Assembly: GCA_020636275.1 (NCBI GenBank)
Contig: JACJYD010000002.1
Span: forward strand, 744,001 to 808,000
Source: Lewinellaceae bacterium
GTDB taxonomy: Bacteria > Bacteroidota > Bacteroidia > Chitinophagales > Saprospiraceae
Direction of reading: 5' to 3'
Length of the DNA stretch: 64,000 bases
Part shown: piece by piece, positions 53,544 to 63,143 of the stretch
Numbering within the stretch: position 1 is the first letter of the stretch
Layout: each line of letters opens with the position of its first letter
Made by a program: the position numbers and the translations under genes
Notes under the pieces: generated by a model
Told to the model about the DNA's origin: nothing
The model's database searches: none
The model's input: only the letters and a program-made list of their open reading frames with translations

Positions 53544-55754
53544 ATGAAAAAGCTACTGCTTCTGCTTACCCTTCTATTGGGCAGCGCTCCTTTTCTTTTT
53601 TCGCAGATTATTATCATTCCCGAGCCGCCGAGGCCCGTTCCGAGGCCCACGCCGGGCTTGTTTGAACTGGAACTCCGCAAGCTGAACGTAGATGTGGATA
53701 TCGTGGATCGCAATGCTACGACCACACTCGATCAGGTGTTCTTTAACCCGACCGCCCAGCAGTTGCAGGGCTACTACCTCTTCCCCCTCCCGAAAGATGT
53801 GATCGTGCAGCAATTCAGCATGTATATCGATGGGAAGGAAGTGAAGGCCGAACTGCTCGACGCCAAAAAGGCCAAAGAGATCTACGAGGATATCGTGCGC
53901 CGCTATCTCGACCCGGCGCTGCTTGAATACGGCGAGCAGGGTCTTGCCCGGATGCGCGTGTTTCCCATCCAACCGAATTCGGAGGTTCGCATCAAGCTGA
54001 CCTACCAGCATTTCCTGCCGGAAGATTCCCGCACCCTGGCCTATTCCCTGCCTTTCTCCAATACCCAACAGAAGGTGAAGGAAGCCGCCATCCGGGTGCG
54101 GATCAAATCCTCTGCTCCGCTCAAGGCCATTTATTCGCCTACCCACGCGGTGGAGGTGCACCGCAAGGGCGATGCAGAAGCCACGGTGGGGATGGAACAG
54201 GAAAACAGTCCGATGGCGGCCTTTCAGTTGTTCTTCCAAACAGGCAGGGATGTGTTGGACGCCTCCCTGTTGACCTTCCGGGAGAGCGGCGAGCCCAAAG
54301 GCTTTTTCTCGGTCAATCTGAGCCCCGGCTTTGCCGATCAAAAAGCGATTGCCGAGAAGGATGTGGTATTTATTCTGGACGCATCCGGAAGCATGGCCGG
54401 CGATAAAATGGAACAAGCCAAAAGGGCGATCCAGTTTTGTATCGAACAACTGGCGCCGGGCGACCGCTTCAATGTGGTGCGCTTCTCTACCGAAGCCGGC
54501 AGCTTGTTCGACGAGCTGGCAGAAGCCAAGCCGGTCAACAAGACCAAGGCCTCCGCTTATGTGAAGGATATGGATGCCATCGGTGGGACCAACGTCGAGG
54601 AAGCCTTTCAGATCGCCCTGCGCTCGAAAGAACAAAACACCTCCGGAAGGCCTTTCTTCCTGTTGTTCTTTACCGATGGGAAACCGACCATCGGCGAAAC
54701 CCAGATCGACCCCCTGCTCAAACGCATCGACAGCTTTGGCATTCAGGGAACCCGGGTATTTACCATCGGTATTGGCACGGAACTCAATGCCCAATTGCTC
54801 GACCGGTTGACGGAACAAACCCGCGGATACCGGATGTACGTGGGCGCCACCGAAGACCTTGAACAGAAAGTTTCCGACTTCTACCTCAAGATCGCCTACC
54901 CGGTGCTGACAGATGTGGAGTGGTCGATCGACGGCGGGGTCAAAACTTCGGAGGTATATCCCAAAAAGCTGCCCGATCTGTTCCGCGGCGAAACGCTGGC
55001 CCTCTTCGGCCGGTATGAAGGAGAGGGCAAGGCAAGACTGAAGCTTAGCGGGAAAATGAACGGAAACAGGGTGGACTACGCCTTTGACCTGGACCTTCCC
55101 CGGGAAGACACCCGTTACGACTTCCTTCCGCCCTTGTGGGGCGCCCGCGCCGTCGGCTATTTGCTCGAAGAGATCCGCCTGCGCGGAGAGTCGAAAGAAC
55201 TGGTGGATGAAGTGGTCCGCCTATCTAAAAAATACGGTATTCTCACCCCCTATACCAGTTTTCTGATCCTGGAAGACGAGGCCTTGCTGATCGGTCAAAA
55301 CCAGATCCGGCGCGATGACGCTTTGTTTTCACCCCGCATGACCGAAGCCGACCACAAACGGCAGTCGATGGAATACCACGACGCCATCTCTGAAGAAGGC
55401 GCCGGCAGTGTGCGCGCCAGCGATGAATTTCAGCGCCTCAACCAATCGACCAACCTGGCGGATGCCCAGGTCGGGAAGAGCCGGATGCAATATGGCGAGC
55501 CCGGCGAAGCACACAACCTCGCCGACGAGGTGGTCCGAGTTCAGGGCCGCGCGCTCTACCGCAACAACGGCGGTTGGCAAGACGGCGAATGGACCGATGC
55601 CGTGCAAAATAAATTGCGCATCAATCGCGTCCAGTTCAACTCCACAGCCTATTATCAACTGCTCGAAAACCAACCGGAAACTGCCCAGTTTTTGAGCCTC
55701 GGCCAAAATGTGCGGTTTTATTGGAAAGGGGAGTGGTGGGAAGTTTATCTTTAG
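53544..55754 (+). CDS. VIT and vWA domain protein
   Basis: This 736-residue protein has a signal peptide (LLLLLTLLLGSAPFLFSQ). The VIT (inter-alpha-trypsin) domain lies at about 35-160 (LDQVFFNPTAQQLQGYYLFPLP, ELLDAKKAKEIYEDIVRRY). The vWA domain is at 275-440 with a full MIDAS: DASGSMAG, then GGTNVEEAF and FFTDGKPT. A C-terminal ~200-residue part contains KYGILTPYTSFLILED, conserved in this class. VIT/vWA proteins are surface or periplasmic protein-binding factors; the partner is unknown. The stop codon TAG forms part of the repeat that follows. Confidence 0.9.
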   Translation: MKKLLLLLTLLLGSAPFLFSQIIIIPEPPRPVPRPTPGLFELELRKLNVDVDIVDRNATTTLDQVFFNPTAQQLQGYYLFPLPKDVIVQQFSMYIDGKEVKAELLDAKKAKEIYEDIVRRYLDPALLEYGEQGLARMRVFPIQPNSEVRIKLTYQHFLPEDSRTLAYSLPFSNTQQKVKEAAIRVRIKSSAPLKAIYSPTHAVEVHRKGDAEATVGMEQENSPMAAFQLFFQTGRDVLDASLLTFRESGEPKGFFSVNLSPGFADQKAIAEKDVVFILDASGSMAGDKMEQAKRAIQFCIEQLAPGDRFNVVRFSTEAGSLFDELAEAKPVNKTKASAYVKDMDAIGGTNVEEAFQIALRSKEQNTSGRPFFLLFFTDGKPTIGETQIDPLLKRIDSFGIQGTRVFTIGIGTELNAQLLDRLTEQTRGYRMYVGATEDLEQKVSDFYLKIAYPVLTDVEWSIDGGVKTSEVYPKKLPDLFRGETLALFGRYEGEGKARLKLSGKMNGNRVDYAFDLDLPREDTRYDFLPPLWGARAVGYLLEEIRLRGESKELVDEVVRLSKKYGILTPYTSFLILEDEALLIGQNQIRRDDALFSPRMTEADHKRQSMEYHDAISEEGAGSVRASDEFQRLNQSTNLADAQVGKSRMQYGEPGEAHNLADEVVRVQGRALYRNNGGWQDGEWTDAVQNKLRINRVQFNSTAYYQLLENQPETAQFLSLGQNVRFYWKGEWWEVYL

Positions 55755-55818
55755 TTTTTAAGTTTATAAGGGTATGAGTTTTTAGCATCAAAAACTCATA
55801 CCCTTATAAACTTAAAAA
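55755..55818. repeat. Perfect 29-bp hairpin touching the VIT/vWA stop
   Basis: The arms 55755-55783 and 55790-55818 are exact reverse complements with a 6-base loop, starting on the base after the stop. The core AAGGGTATGAGTTTTT and outer TTTTTAAGTTT make it a close relative of the hairpin at 46573. It ends 13 bases before the convergent peptidase stop. Confidence 0.85.
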
Positions 55819-55831
55819 CCCGAATACTAAT

Positions 55832-57991
55832 CTACCGAATAAGCTTCATTTCCTCCACCAATCGTTTCGCTCCAGCATACTTATCGATGATAAACAGGAT
55901 GTACCGCGCATCTACCATGATGTTGCGGCAGCGGGAGGCGTCGTAGTTGATATCGGACATGGTGCCTTCCCATGCGCGGTCGAAGTTGAGACCGATGAGG
56001 TTGCCGTAGGCGTCGACGACCGGGCTGCCCGAGTTGCCGCCGGAGGTGTGGTTGGTTCCGATAAAATCGACGGGTAGTTCCCCTTTTACCCCATACGGAC
56101 CGTAATCTTTCGCCTGATAGAGGTTGATCAGCCGCTCGGGCAGGTCGAATTCATAATCGCCAGGCACGTATTTCTCCATTACCCCGTCGAGCGTAGTGTG
56201 GTAGCCGTATTTGACGGCGTCGCGGGGGGAGTAACCGGCTACCTGTCCGAAGGTGACGCGCAGGCTGAAGTTGGCATCCGGGTAAAAATGCCGTTTGGGG
56301 AACGCCTCCATTTGGGCCTGCATGTATTGGCGCTGCAATTCGGCCAGTTGTTCGGCGTATTCGTTGGCCACGGGCGCCACGTTTTCCGAATAGGCCTGGT
56401 TGAGGTCGATGGTCAGCTTGTAGAAGGGATCGGCATTCAGTGCCTCCATTACTTCCTCCGGCGTTTTCTCAAGCAGGTTAAATAGCTGATCGGGCTTGGT
56501 CAGGAGGGTGTTTTCATAAACATTGGCCGCCCAGGCGGAAAAATCGCCCTTATAAGCTTCCACCTGGTCGGTCACCGATTCCGGAAGGAAGTTGGCGATG
56601 ACCTCCAGCAGATATTTTTCCATAATGCCGGCAAAGACGCGCTGATCGAGGCCGGCGTCGAATTCCGGGTAAAAGGTCTCGAGATAGTTTTTGGTGGCAG
56701 GCAGGACGGCCCGGTAGCCCGGTTCTCCCTGGGTTCCAAAGGTCCGGACCAGACGCGCCAGGCGAAAAGCAGCCCGGAAGAGCTCGACATTGACGCCTAC
56801 CGCCTCGCTGTAATAGATGCTGGCCCGCTGAAAGGGTTCGCGCTCGGTGTATATGCTGCGAAAATCCTCCAGGAGATGCCCGTATTTGCTGGTCAGTTCC
56901 GGGTCTTCCCGCAATAGTTCCATAAACTGTTCTTCGAGGTGCTGTTTGCGGCGCACGGCTTGGGTGCGGCGGAGACCCTCCATTTCACCCATCCATTTTT
57001 TCCAGCCGTTGGAAATATCCGACTCCTTGCTGGCGTATTGGAGTTTGGTTGCGGGATCCTTCCGCATGGCATCCCGGATGATGGCCAGGGAGATATCCCG
57101 CATACCTACGCGAATGGGATCGACCACCTCAAGCACTTCTTTGATGCCATAGGAAGAGAGGTAGGAGTTGGTGCGCGCCGGAAAGCCCATCACCAGGGTA
57201 AAGTCGCCTTCCTTGACGCCTTTCAGGGAGATGGGCAGGAAGCGTTTAGGTACGTATGGCACGTTGTCCGGAGAGTAGTCGGCCGGCAGGTTGTCCGGAC
57301 CGGCATAAATGCGGAAGAGCGAGAAGTCGGCGGCGTGCCGCGGCCAGACCCAGTTGTCGGTGTCGTGGCCGAAGTTGCCGATCGAAACGGGAGGCGTGCC
57401 GACCAGGCGGATATCCCGGTAGACGATTTCCGTGAACTGGATGTACTGGGTACCTTCGAAGAAGGGTTTGATCTCAATCACTTCGTAGTCCGCTTTTACA
57501 GCCGTTTTCCGGACCTGGTCCAGGTTCCGGTCGATGATCGATTGGCGTTCGCGGGGAGGGAGGTCTTCCGAAACCCCTTCCAGGGCCTGGGCGGTGACAT
57601 CGTCAATGCGGGATATAAACGTCACGGTCAGGCCGGGGTTGGGTAGTTCATCGGCCAGTGCAGGCGCCCAAAAGCCGTTTTCCAGGATGTTGTTTTCCAG
57701 GGTGGAATGGTTTTGAATATAGCCGTCCCCACAGTGGTGATTGGTGAGCAACAGCCCGTTGGGACTGATGATCCCGGCCGTGCAACCACCTCCGAAAAGA
57801 ACCACGGCATCTTTCAGGCTTCCCCGATTGAGGCTATAAATGTCCTCAATAGCCATTTTCATACCCAGGTTGCGCATTTCCGCTTCGTTCTGTTCGAGCA
57901 GATTGGGCAACCACATTCCCTCCTGGGAAAAGGCGAGACATGGCACCAGGATCGTGAGACTCAGCGCGGAGAGAAACTTTTTCAATTGCAT
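55832..57991 (-). CDS. S46-family dipeptidyl-peptidase, DPP11-like
   Basis: This 719-residue protein has a signal peptide (LSALSLTILVPCLAFSQ). The S46 serine-peptidase motifs are complete: GCTAGIISPNGLLLTNHHCG with the catalytic His at 85-86, an Asp in HDTDNWVWPRH, and GGNSGSPV with Ser656. Position 672, in NFDRAWEG, is Arg; in characterised S46 enzymes Arg here gives DPP11-type preference for acidic P1 residues, whereas Gly gives DPP7. It should release Asp/Glu-ending dipeptides in the periplasm, feeding amino-acid catabolism. It is convergent with the VIT/vWA gene. Confidence 0.93.
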   Translation of the reverse strand: MQLKKFLSALSLTILVPCLAFSQEGMWLPNLLEQNEAEMRNLGMKMAIEDIYSLNRGSLKDAVVLFGGGCTAGIISPNGLLLTNHHCGDGYIQNHSTLENNILENGFWAPALADELPNPGLTVTFISRIDDVTAQALEGVSEDLPPRERQSIIDRNLDQVRKTAVKADYEVIEIKPFFEGTQYIQFTEIVYRDIRLVGTPPVSIGNFGHDTDNWVWPRHAADFSLFRIYAGPDNLPADYSPDNVPYVPKRFLPISLKGVKEGDFTLVMGFPARTNSYLSSYGIKEVLEVVDPIRVGMRDISLAIIRDAMRKDPATKLQYASKESDISNGWKKWMGEMEGLRRTQAVRRKQHLEEQFMELLREDPELTSKYGHLLEDFRSIYTEREPFQRASIYYSEAVGVNVELFRAAFRLARLVRTFGTQGEPGYRAVLPATKNYLETFYPEFDAGLDQRVFAGIMEKYLLEVIANFLPESVTDQVEAYKGDFSAWAANVYENTLLTKPDQLFNLLEKTPEEVMEALNADPFYKLTIDLNQAYSENVAPVANEYAEQLAELQRQYMQAQMEAFPKRHFYPDANFSLRVTFGQVAGYSPRDAVKYGYHTTLDGVMEKYVPGDYEFDLPERLINLYQAKDYGPYGVKGELPVDFIGTNHTSGGNSGSPVVDAYGNLIGLNFDRAWEGTMSDINYDASRCRNIMVDARYILFIIDKYAGAKRLVEEMKLIR

Positions 57992-58269
57992 AATCGTATT
58001 TGTTAAGGGAGTTTCAATATAGAGAAATGATCTTTCGTTATTTTGCTCAATTCCGTTATTACTTTGTCCGTAATGGGCGAAACCCGGATTTTGTCATGGG
58101 TGGAAAGAATGAGGAGCGAGGAAAAAACATATCTTTGACGGACCTGTTCAATTGGAGATATCAGGAGGCAGAAATATAACCCTGTATAGAGCAATTTTCC
58201 AAATCCTAATTCCTTTCATTTCTGTAAATCACTTCCTTTAGACTGAACTTATTAAAAAACTCAACAAGT

Positions 58270-61200
58270 ATGAAAAGACCAAGTTGGTCACTTGCCCTGG
58301 CCATTTCTCTGTGCTGGACCCTTCCTTTGGCGGCGCAGAATGTCAAGTCGGAACCGATGCATCCGCAGGTTGAAGTCACGCACGCCCAACTCCTCGGCAA
58401 AACACCACCGTTGCGGAACCTCGTTCCCATGGAACCGACCTCGCCGGAGAAACGGGAAAAAGCCGAACAGCAGAAGATCACCGTTCCCAATTTCGTGGGG
58501 AGACGGGGGAATGAGGATTACGGAAAACCCGGTGCGCTGCCCAAGAACGGGGACCCCGTGCGGCAATTGGCGCAAAAAGTGAACGGGATACACGTAGAAC
58601 CGCTGGTGTTGATGGATGGAATGAGCCAGGCGGATTACAATGCCACTCCGCCCGATCCCTGCGGCGATATCGGAAGTAACTACTATGTCCAAATGATCAA
58701 TGCAACCCGTTTCCGGATCTTTGAAAAGGATGGAACCCCTGTGAGCGGCCCCATTGCCGCGAATACCATCTGGTCCCAGGTCGGCTTCTCTTCTTCCGGA
58801 GATCCTATCATCCTGTATGATCAGGAGGAAGACCGTTGGATCATAACGGAGTTTCCCTCCGGGAATAAGCTGTTGGTCGCCATCACGGATACCAATGACC
58901 CGCTTGGAAGCTGGACTGCCTATGCTTTTTCTACGCCCAGTTTTCCGGATTACCCCAAATACTCCATTTGGCCGAACGCCTATTGCGTTACGACCAATGA
59001 GAACGGGCCCGGCACCCTGGTATCCTATTTCATCAACCGGCAGGAATTGCTTTCCGGAGCCACCAGCCCCACGATCCAGCGGGTCAGCTTGCCGGGCGTT
59101 TCCGGCGGCCCGGGATTCTTCGTGGCCACTCCTGTCGACTGGACCGGTATGAACGCGCCGCCGGTCGATGCCAAACCCATGATCCTCAAGTTGCACGACG
59201 ATGCCTGGGGAAGTGTATCGCAGGATGAAATCGTAGTCTTTGAGGTGGATATCGATTGGAATAATTCCGCCAACACCACCTATACCACTACGGTCGTGCC
59301 CACCGCGCCTTTCGACTCCAATCCCTGCGCGGCTTCCGGGCCGGGCTTTGCCTGTATCCCGCAGCTGGGAGGCAACGGGATCGACGGGATCCCCGAGGTG
59401 ATCATGCACCAGGTGCACTATCGCAATTTTGGTAACCATGAATCCATGGTGTTGAACTTTATCGTCGATGCCACAGCCGGCAACAATGTTTCCGGTATTC
59501 GTTGGATGGAATTGCGCCGGTCGGGCGGAAACCCCTGGGAGGTGTACCAGGAGGGAACGTATGCCCCGGAAGACGGGTTGCACCGCTTTATGGCAGGGAT
59601 TGCCATGGATGGCGCCGGGAATATCGGCATGGCCTATTCGGTCTCCAGTCCGACTACCTATGCGGGCTTGCGTTTTACCGGAAGAAGGGCCAGCGACCCG
59701 CCCGGTGAAATGACCGTCGAAGAATATGAGGTCACGGAGGGGTTCAGTACCAACCCAAGTTCCCGCTACGGCGACTATGCACAAATGTCGGTCGATCCGA
59801 CCAACGACCGGACCTTCTGGTATACCGGCGAATACAGAAAGTCGAGCAACTGGGGCACCAAGATCGTGGCCTTTGAACTGCTGCGCGACACCAACGATAT
59901 TGCGCCCATCTCCCTGATCCTTCCCCAGGATTCGCCCGATCTGACAGACAGCGAACCAGTGACGATAGAGATCAAGAACTTTGGGGTAGACACCCAGTTT
60001 GTATTTACCGTGGGCTATATTTTTGAAAATGAAGCCCCGGTCTATGAGGAAGTGACCTACACGCTGCCGCCCGATAGCACCTATATTCACGCTTTTCCAT
60101 CTACCGTCGATATGTCGGTGGTAGGAGATTACGACTTTGCCCTCTTCACCAGCCTCGATACCGACTCTGCTCCCTTCAACGACACCCTCCGTCTGGTGCG
60201 CTCCAAATTACCGCGCTTCGATGCAGGGATCAGCGGGATTGCAGGTGTGGATGGCGTGGGCTGTTCCGATCCGGTCGATATTTCACTGGAGTTGACCAAC
60301 TTTGGCACAGAAGTGCTTACCAGCGTGAAGATCGAAGTGATTTTCAACGGAGGGGCTTACCAGACCATAGATTGGACCGGCAGCCTCGACCCGGGCGCAA
60401 CGGAAGAGATCCCGCTGGTGCTTACCGGAATGGTCAACGGAGAAAATACCATCAGTGCAGCCACCTCCAATCCGAACGGCGAGGCCGATGAGATCCCTGT
60501 CAACGATGAATTCTCCCGGACTTTCAATGCCATTACCAATGGAGTGACGTTCGTTCTCCAACTGAAGACGGACAACTTCCCGGCTGAAACGACCTGGGAG
60601 ATCAAGGATGACAACGGGAATGTCCTCTACGAAGGCGGTCCGTACAGCCTGCAAAGTTTCGTGCATAACATCGATGTTTGCCTGGCCAAGGATTCCTGCT
60701 ATGTTTTCACGATCTATGACTCGGAAGGCGACGGCATTTGCTGCTTCTGGGGCCAGGGTTACTACAATATCCTCAACCCGTTTGGAGACGCCATCGTCAC
60801 CGGTACGGGGCAATTCGGCGCTTCGGAGAGCAAGAATTTCTGCGCCAATGCCGATTGCATGCTCAGCGCGGATGTCGACGTCTCTCCCGAAACCTCGGCA
60901 GGGGCTTCCGACGGGGTGCTCCTGATCACTCCGATGAATGGCGCTGGACCATACCAGTACAGTATCGACGGTGGAATGACCTTCCAGTCGGAAAATTTGT
61001 TCGAAGGCCTGCCTGCGGGCGAGTACCTCATCGTTATTTCCGGCGGGTTTGATTGCTACTACGAAGAGACGGTCACCATCCCCGAATGTACGCTTTCCTT
61101 CATGGCGGAAATTACGGATGCCACCGGCGATAATGTGAATGACGGAAAGATCGTGATCACCGCCTCCAATGGAATTGGCGCCCTCCAATATAGCATCGAC

Positions 61201-61605
61201 GGGGGGACGACCTGGCAGAGCAGTCCGGTCTTTGCCAATATCTACAAAGGTGAATACGAGATCGTGGTTCGCGACGGCGCCGGTTGCCTGAGCTCCAATC
61301 TGGTCGAGGTAGGTGTGAAACCGAACGCCACCACGGAGACCACGGTTGGCCAGCTCATCGAGGTTTTCCCCAATCCGACGGATGGTCTGTTCCGGATCAA
61401 TGTCAAGGGTTTGCAAAAAACCGGTCCCTTCCTGGATATCCAGGTCTTTGATTCCAAGGGGCAGGTGATCCAATACAGCAACCTGACCAGGTACGATGCT
61501 ACCTTCACCGGACAGGTATCGCTCTATGCCTATCCCGCCGGCGTCTACTACGTTCGCTTTATGGACGAGCAGATGAATCGATTGGTACGGGTGGTGAAAC
61601 AATAA
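58270..61605 (+). CDS. Large T9SS-secreted protein with CARDB-like and SprB repeats
   Basis: This 1111-residue protein has a signal peptide (LALAISLCWTLPLAAQ). Residues 120-540 form a beta-rich region that reads like a propeller (NYYVQMINATRFRIFEKDG, WIITEFPSGNKLLVAITDT). Two CARDB-like beta-sandwiches follow (about 545-760). A YDSEGDGICCFWGQGYY module, then two SprB repeats (YQYSIDGGMTFQ and LQYSIDGGTTWQ, each ending in GEY..VV/IS), precede a type A T9SS sorting domain (FPNPTDGLFRINVKGL, YYVRFMDEQMNRLVRVVKQ). It is probably a surface adhesin or motility-related protein like SprB-repeat proteins; its exact role is unknown. Confidence 0.88.
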   Translation: MKRPSWSLALAISLCWTLPLAAQNVKSEPMHPQVEVTHAQLLGKTPPLRNLVPMEPTSPEKREKAEQQKITVPNFVGRRGNEDYGKPGALPKNGDPVRQLAQKVNGIHVEPLVLMDGMSQADYNATPPDPCGDIGSNYYVQMINATRFRIFEKDGTPVSGPIAANTIWSQVGFSSSGDPIILYDQEEDRWIITEFPSGNKLLVAITDTNDPLGSWTAYAFSTPSFPDYPKYSIWPNAYCVTTNENGPGTLVSYFINRQELLSGATSPTIQRVSLPGVSGGPGFFVATPVDWTGMNAPPVDAKPMILKLHDDAWGSVSQDEIVVFEVDIDWNNSANTTYTTTVVPTAPFDSNPCAASGPGFACIPQLGGNGIDGIPEVIMHQVHYRNFGNHESMVLNFIVDATAGNNVSGIRWMELRRSGGNPWEVYQEGTYAPEDGLHRFMAGIAMDGAGNIGMAYSVSSPTTYAGLRFTGRRASDPPGEMTVEEYEVTEGFSTNPSSRYGDYAQMSVDPTNDRTFWYTGEYRKSSNWGTKIVAFELLRDTNDIAPISLILPQDSPDLTDSEPVTIEIKNFGVDTQFVFTVGYIFENEAPVYEEVTYTLPPDSTYIHAFPSTVDMSVVGDYDFALFTSLDTDSAPFNDTLRLVRSKLPRFDAGISGIAGVDGVGCSDPVDISLELTNFGTEVLTSVKIEVIFNGGAYQTIDWTGSLDPGATEEIPLVLTGMVNGENTISAATSNPNGEADEIPVNDEFSRTFNAITNGVTFVLQLKTDNFPAETTWEIKDDNGNVLYEGGPYSLQSFVHNIDVCLAKDSCYVFTIYDSEGDGICCFWGQGYYNILNPFGDAIVTGTGQFGASESKNFCANADCMLSADVDVSPETSAGASDGVLLITPMNGAGPYQYSIDGGMTFQSENLFEGLPAGEYLIVISGGFDCYYEETVTIPECTLSFMAEITDATGDNVNDGKIVITASNGIGALQYSIDGGTTWQSSPVFANIYKGEYEIVVRDGAGCLSSNLVEVGVKPNATTETTVGQLIEVFPNPTDGLFRINVKGLQKTGPFLDIQVFDSKGQVIQYSNLTRYDATFTGQVSLYAYPAGVYYVRFMDEQMNRLVRVVKQ

Positions 61606-61648
61606 AAAAAAGAAGGGGAAAGCACCTGCGCTTTCCCCTTCTTTTTTA
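61604..61648. terminator. Bidirectional rho-independent terminator
   Basis: The perfect stem AAAGAAGGGGAAAGC / GCTTTCCCCTTCTTT has a 6-base loop, A-run on one side and T-run on the other. It overlaps the stop codons of both convergent genes. Confidence 0.93.
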
Positions 61649-62563
61649 AAGGAGGATACGCTGGCTTTCGAAAGCGCAGTGATATCCTTTCTTTTCAATA
61701 GCTTCCCTCGCTCCCGCATCAAAGATCACCGGGTTGGTATGGTTGAAGTGAATGAAATGGATTTTGCTCTTTTCGGAGGCAGGGAGATCCTTGAATAGCT
61801 CCATGCTCTCCTGGATGAAAGGATGGGGGATCTCGTTCATGTTGCGTCCCGGCAGCTCGCCGTCCTGGTAGAAGGTGCCGTCCAGGAAAGCCACGTCCAC
61901 TTTTTTGATCGCTTCGATTATGTCGCGATCCCATTTTTCCCATTTGTCGATGTCCGGAATGAAAAGGACCGAACGGTTCGGGCCGCGGATGAGGAAGCCG
62001 ACGGTTTCCGAGTATTCATCGCGGTGGGGTACGAGGATTGGGGTGACGGAAAAGTCCGAAGATAGAAGGACGGCCGAATCGGCCTGCATAGGCTGCAAAT
62101 CGATATTTTGCAACTGGACCAACTGGTTCCAGGGACCGTTCGCTTCCAGAAAAGATCGCATGCGAGGCATGGCATATACCGGGACCTGTTTACTGCCGAT
62201 CACCTCCCTGCCCAGGTGCATCAAACCGGTATAGTGGCCAATGTGGGCATGGGTGAGAAAAATGCCATCCAGCGGCGCTGCGTCTGTTTTTGACCGAAAT
62301 CCCTGCAGGGTTCTCAATTGGTCCCGAAAATCGGGTGTGGCGTCGATCATCCAGATCCGGTCGGTAGAAGGGTCGACAAGACCTAGGGAAACGACGTGTT
62401 GTCCGGCCTGTTCGCCGTTCCAATATTTGGTACAGCAGGATTTCCGGCAGTCCGCTTGCGGATAACCGGCATCCTGGGCCGTGCCGAGCACGACGAGGAA
62501 AGGCTGCTGTTCAGCAGGGGAGTGGGTGCTTAGAAACAGGGATAGCCAGATTAACCACAGCAT
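61646..62563 (-). CDS. MBL-fold metallo-hydrolase (PqqB-like)
   Basis: This 305-residue protein has an N-terminal signal-like helix (LWLIWLSLFLSTHSPAEQ). GTAQDAGYPQADC..SC near the start and the metal motif THAHIGHYTGL match the PqqB-type branch of the metallo-beta-lactamase fold. Further ligands are seen in PHRDEYSETVGF, FIPDIDKW, AFLDGTFY and IHFIHFNHTNP. No pqqA, C, D or E is nearby, so it is not a PQQ gene; hydrolysis of an unknown ester is likelier. It is the last gene of a small operon, 21 bases after the ICMT-like gene. Confidence 0.88.
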   Translation of the reverse strand: MLWLIWLSLFLSTHSPAEQQPFLVVLGTAQDAGYPQADCRKSCCTKYWNGEQAGQHVVSLGLVDPSTDRIWMIDATPDFRDQLRTLQGFRSKTDAAPLDGIFLTHAHIGHYTGLMHLGREVIGSKQVPVYAMPRMRSFLEANGPWNQLVQLQNIDLQPMQADSAVLLSSDFSVTPILVPHRDEYSETVGFLIRGPNRSVLFIPDIDKWEKWDRDIIEAIKKVDVAFLDGTFYQDGELPGRNMNEIPHPFIQESMELFKDLPASEKSKIHFIHFNHTNPVIFDAGAREAIEKKGYHCAFESQRILL

Positions 62564-62584
62564 ATTTTAACAGAGATGTGAGAT

Positions 62585-63133
62585 CTAAAAAACAAAGGGA
62601 ATTAACCACCTGGTGCGCTGTTTGTATTCAAGGTAGGCATTCCCGAAGAAGGCGATATCTTCCTTCTCTTCCTGCCTGCAGGTCAGAAAACAAAACAAGG
62701 AGGCGAACAAAACCAGGAGGAGCTGCCACTCCTCGGGTCTTTTCAGGGCGATGCCCCAGGCCAGGAACAGGAGGGAACTGTACATGGGGTGCCGGATATA
62801 CCGGTAGATCCCTTTATCAACCAGGACCGTAGTCGCTTCGAAATTGAATAAAGCGCTGTCCCGGCGTTGTTCAACTGACTTCCCCGCCCTTTTCAATTGT
62901 CGCACGGCATCCAGCACCAGGTAAAGTGAAAAAAACAGAAAAACCCAGGATAGAAGCTGGTTCCAGGAAAACGGGTGAATGAACCAAAACCGGAAGTTCA
63001 GCAGAAACAAGCCCAGGATGGCTTCCCACAGGAAAAAACGGAAAAACCCGTGGCTTCCTGGTTTCTTCAGAGCCCTCCAGGACCCAAGGACGAGCGGAAT
63101 GCTCAAAATTCCGAACCACTGGACAGGGTTCAT
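62585..63133 (-). CDS. Isoprenylcysteine carboxyl methyltransferase-like membrane protein
   Basis: This 182-residue protein has four or five transmembrane helices. The C-terminal segment GIYRYIRHPMYSSLLFLAWG, then EEKEDIAFFGNAYLEYKQRT, is the SAM-binding signature of the ICMT/PEMT family. Bacterial members methylate various small or lipid substrates; no prenylated protein is implied. It starts 10 bases after the preceding small gene. Confidence 0.88.
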   Translation of the reverse strand: MNPVQWFGILSIPLVLGSWRALKKPGSHGFFRFFLWEAILGLFLLNFRFWFIHPFSWNQLLSWVFLFFSLYLVLDAVRQLKRAGKSVEQRRDSALFNFEATTVLVDKGIYRYIRHPMYSSLLFLAWGIALKRPEEWQLLLVLFASLFCFLTCRQEEKEDIAFFGNAYLEYKQRTRWLIPFVF

Positions 63134-63143
63134 TTTTTTCTGT

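Noticed and set aside
58288..60090. 600-codon open frame on the minus strand
   Set aside because: It lies antisense to the T9SS protein, has no signal, motif or start context, and is rich in Gly/Arg/Ile/His, as expected for a shadow of a GC-rich coding strand. Similar long antisense frames (for example 36542-37864, 53574-54818) were dropped for the same reason.
61646..62563. pqqB of a PQQ biosynthesis operon
   Set aside because: The fold matches, but no other pqq gene is nearby and the protein has a signal-like N-terminus.
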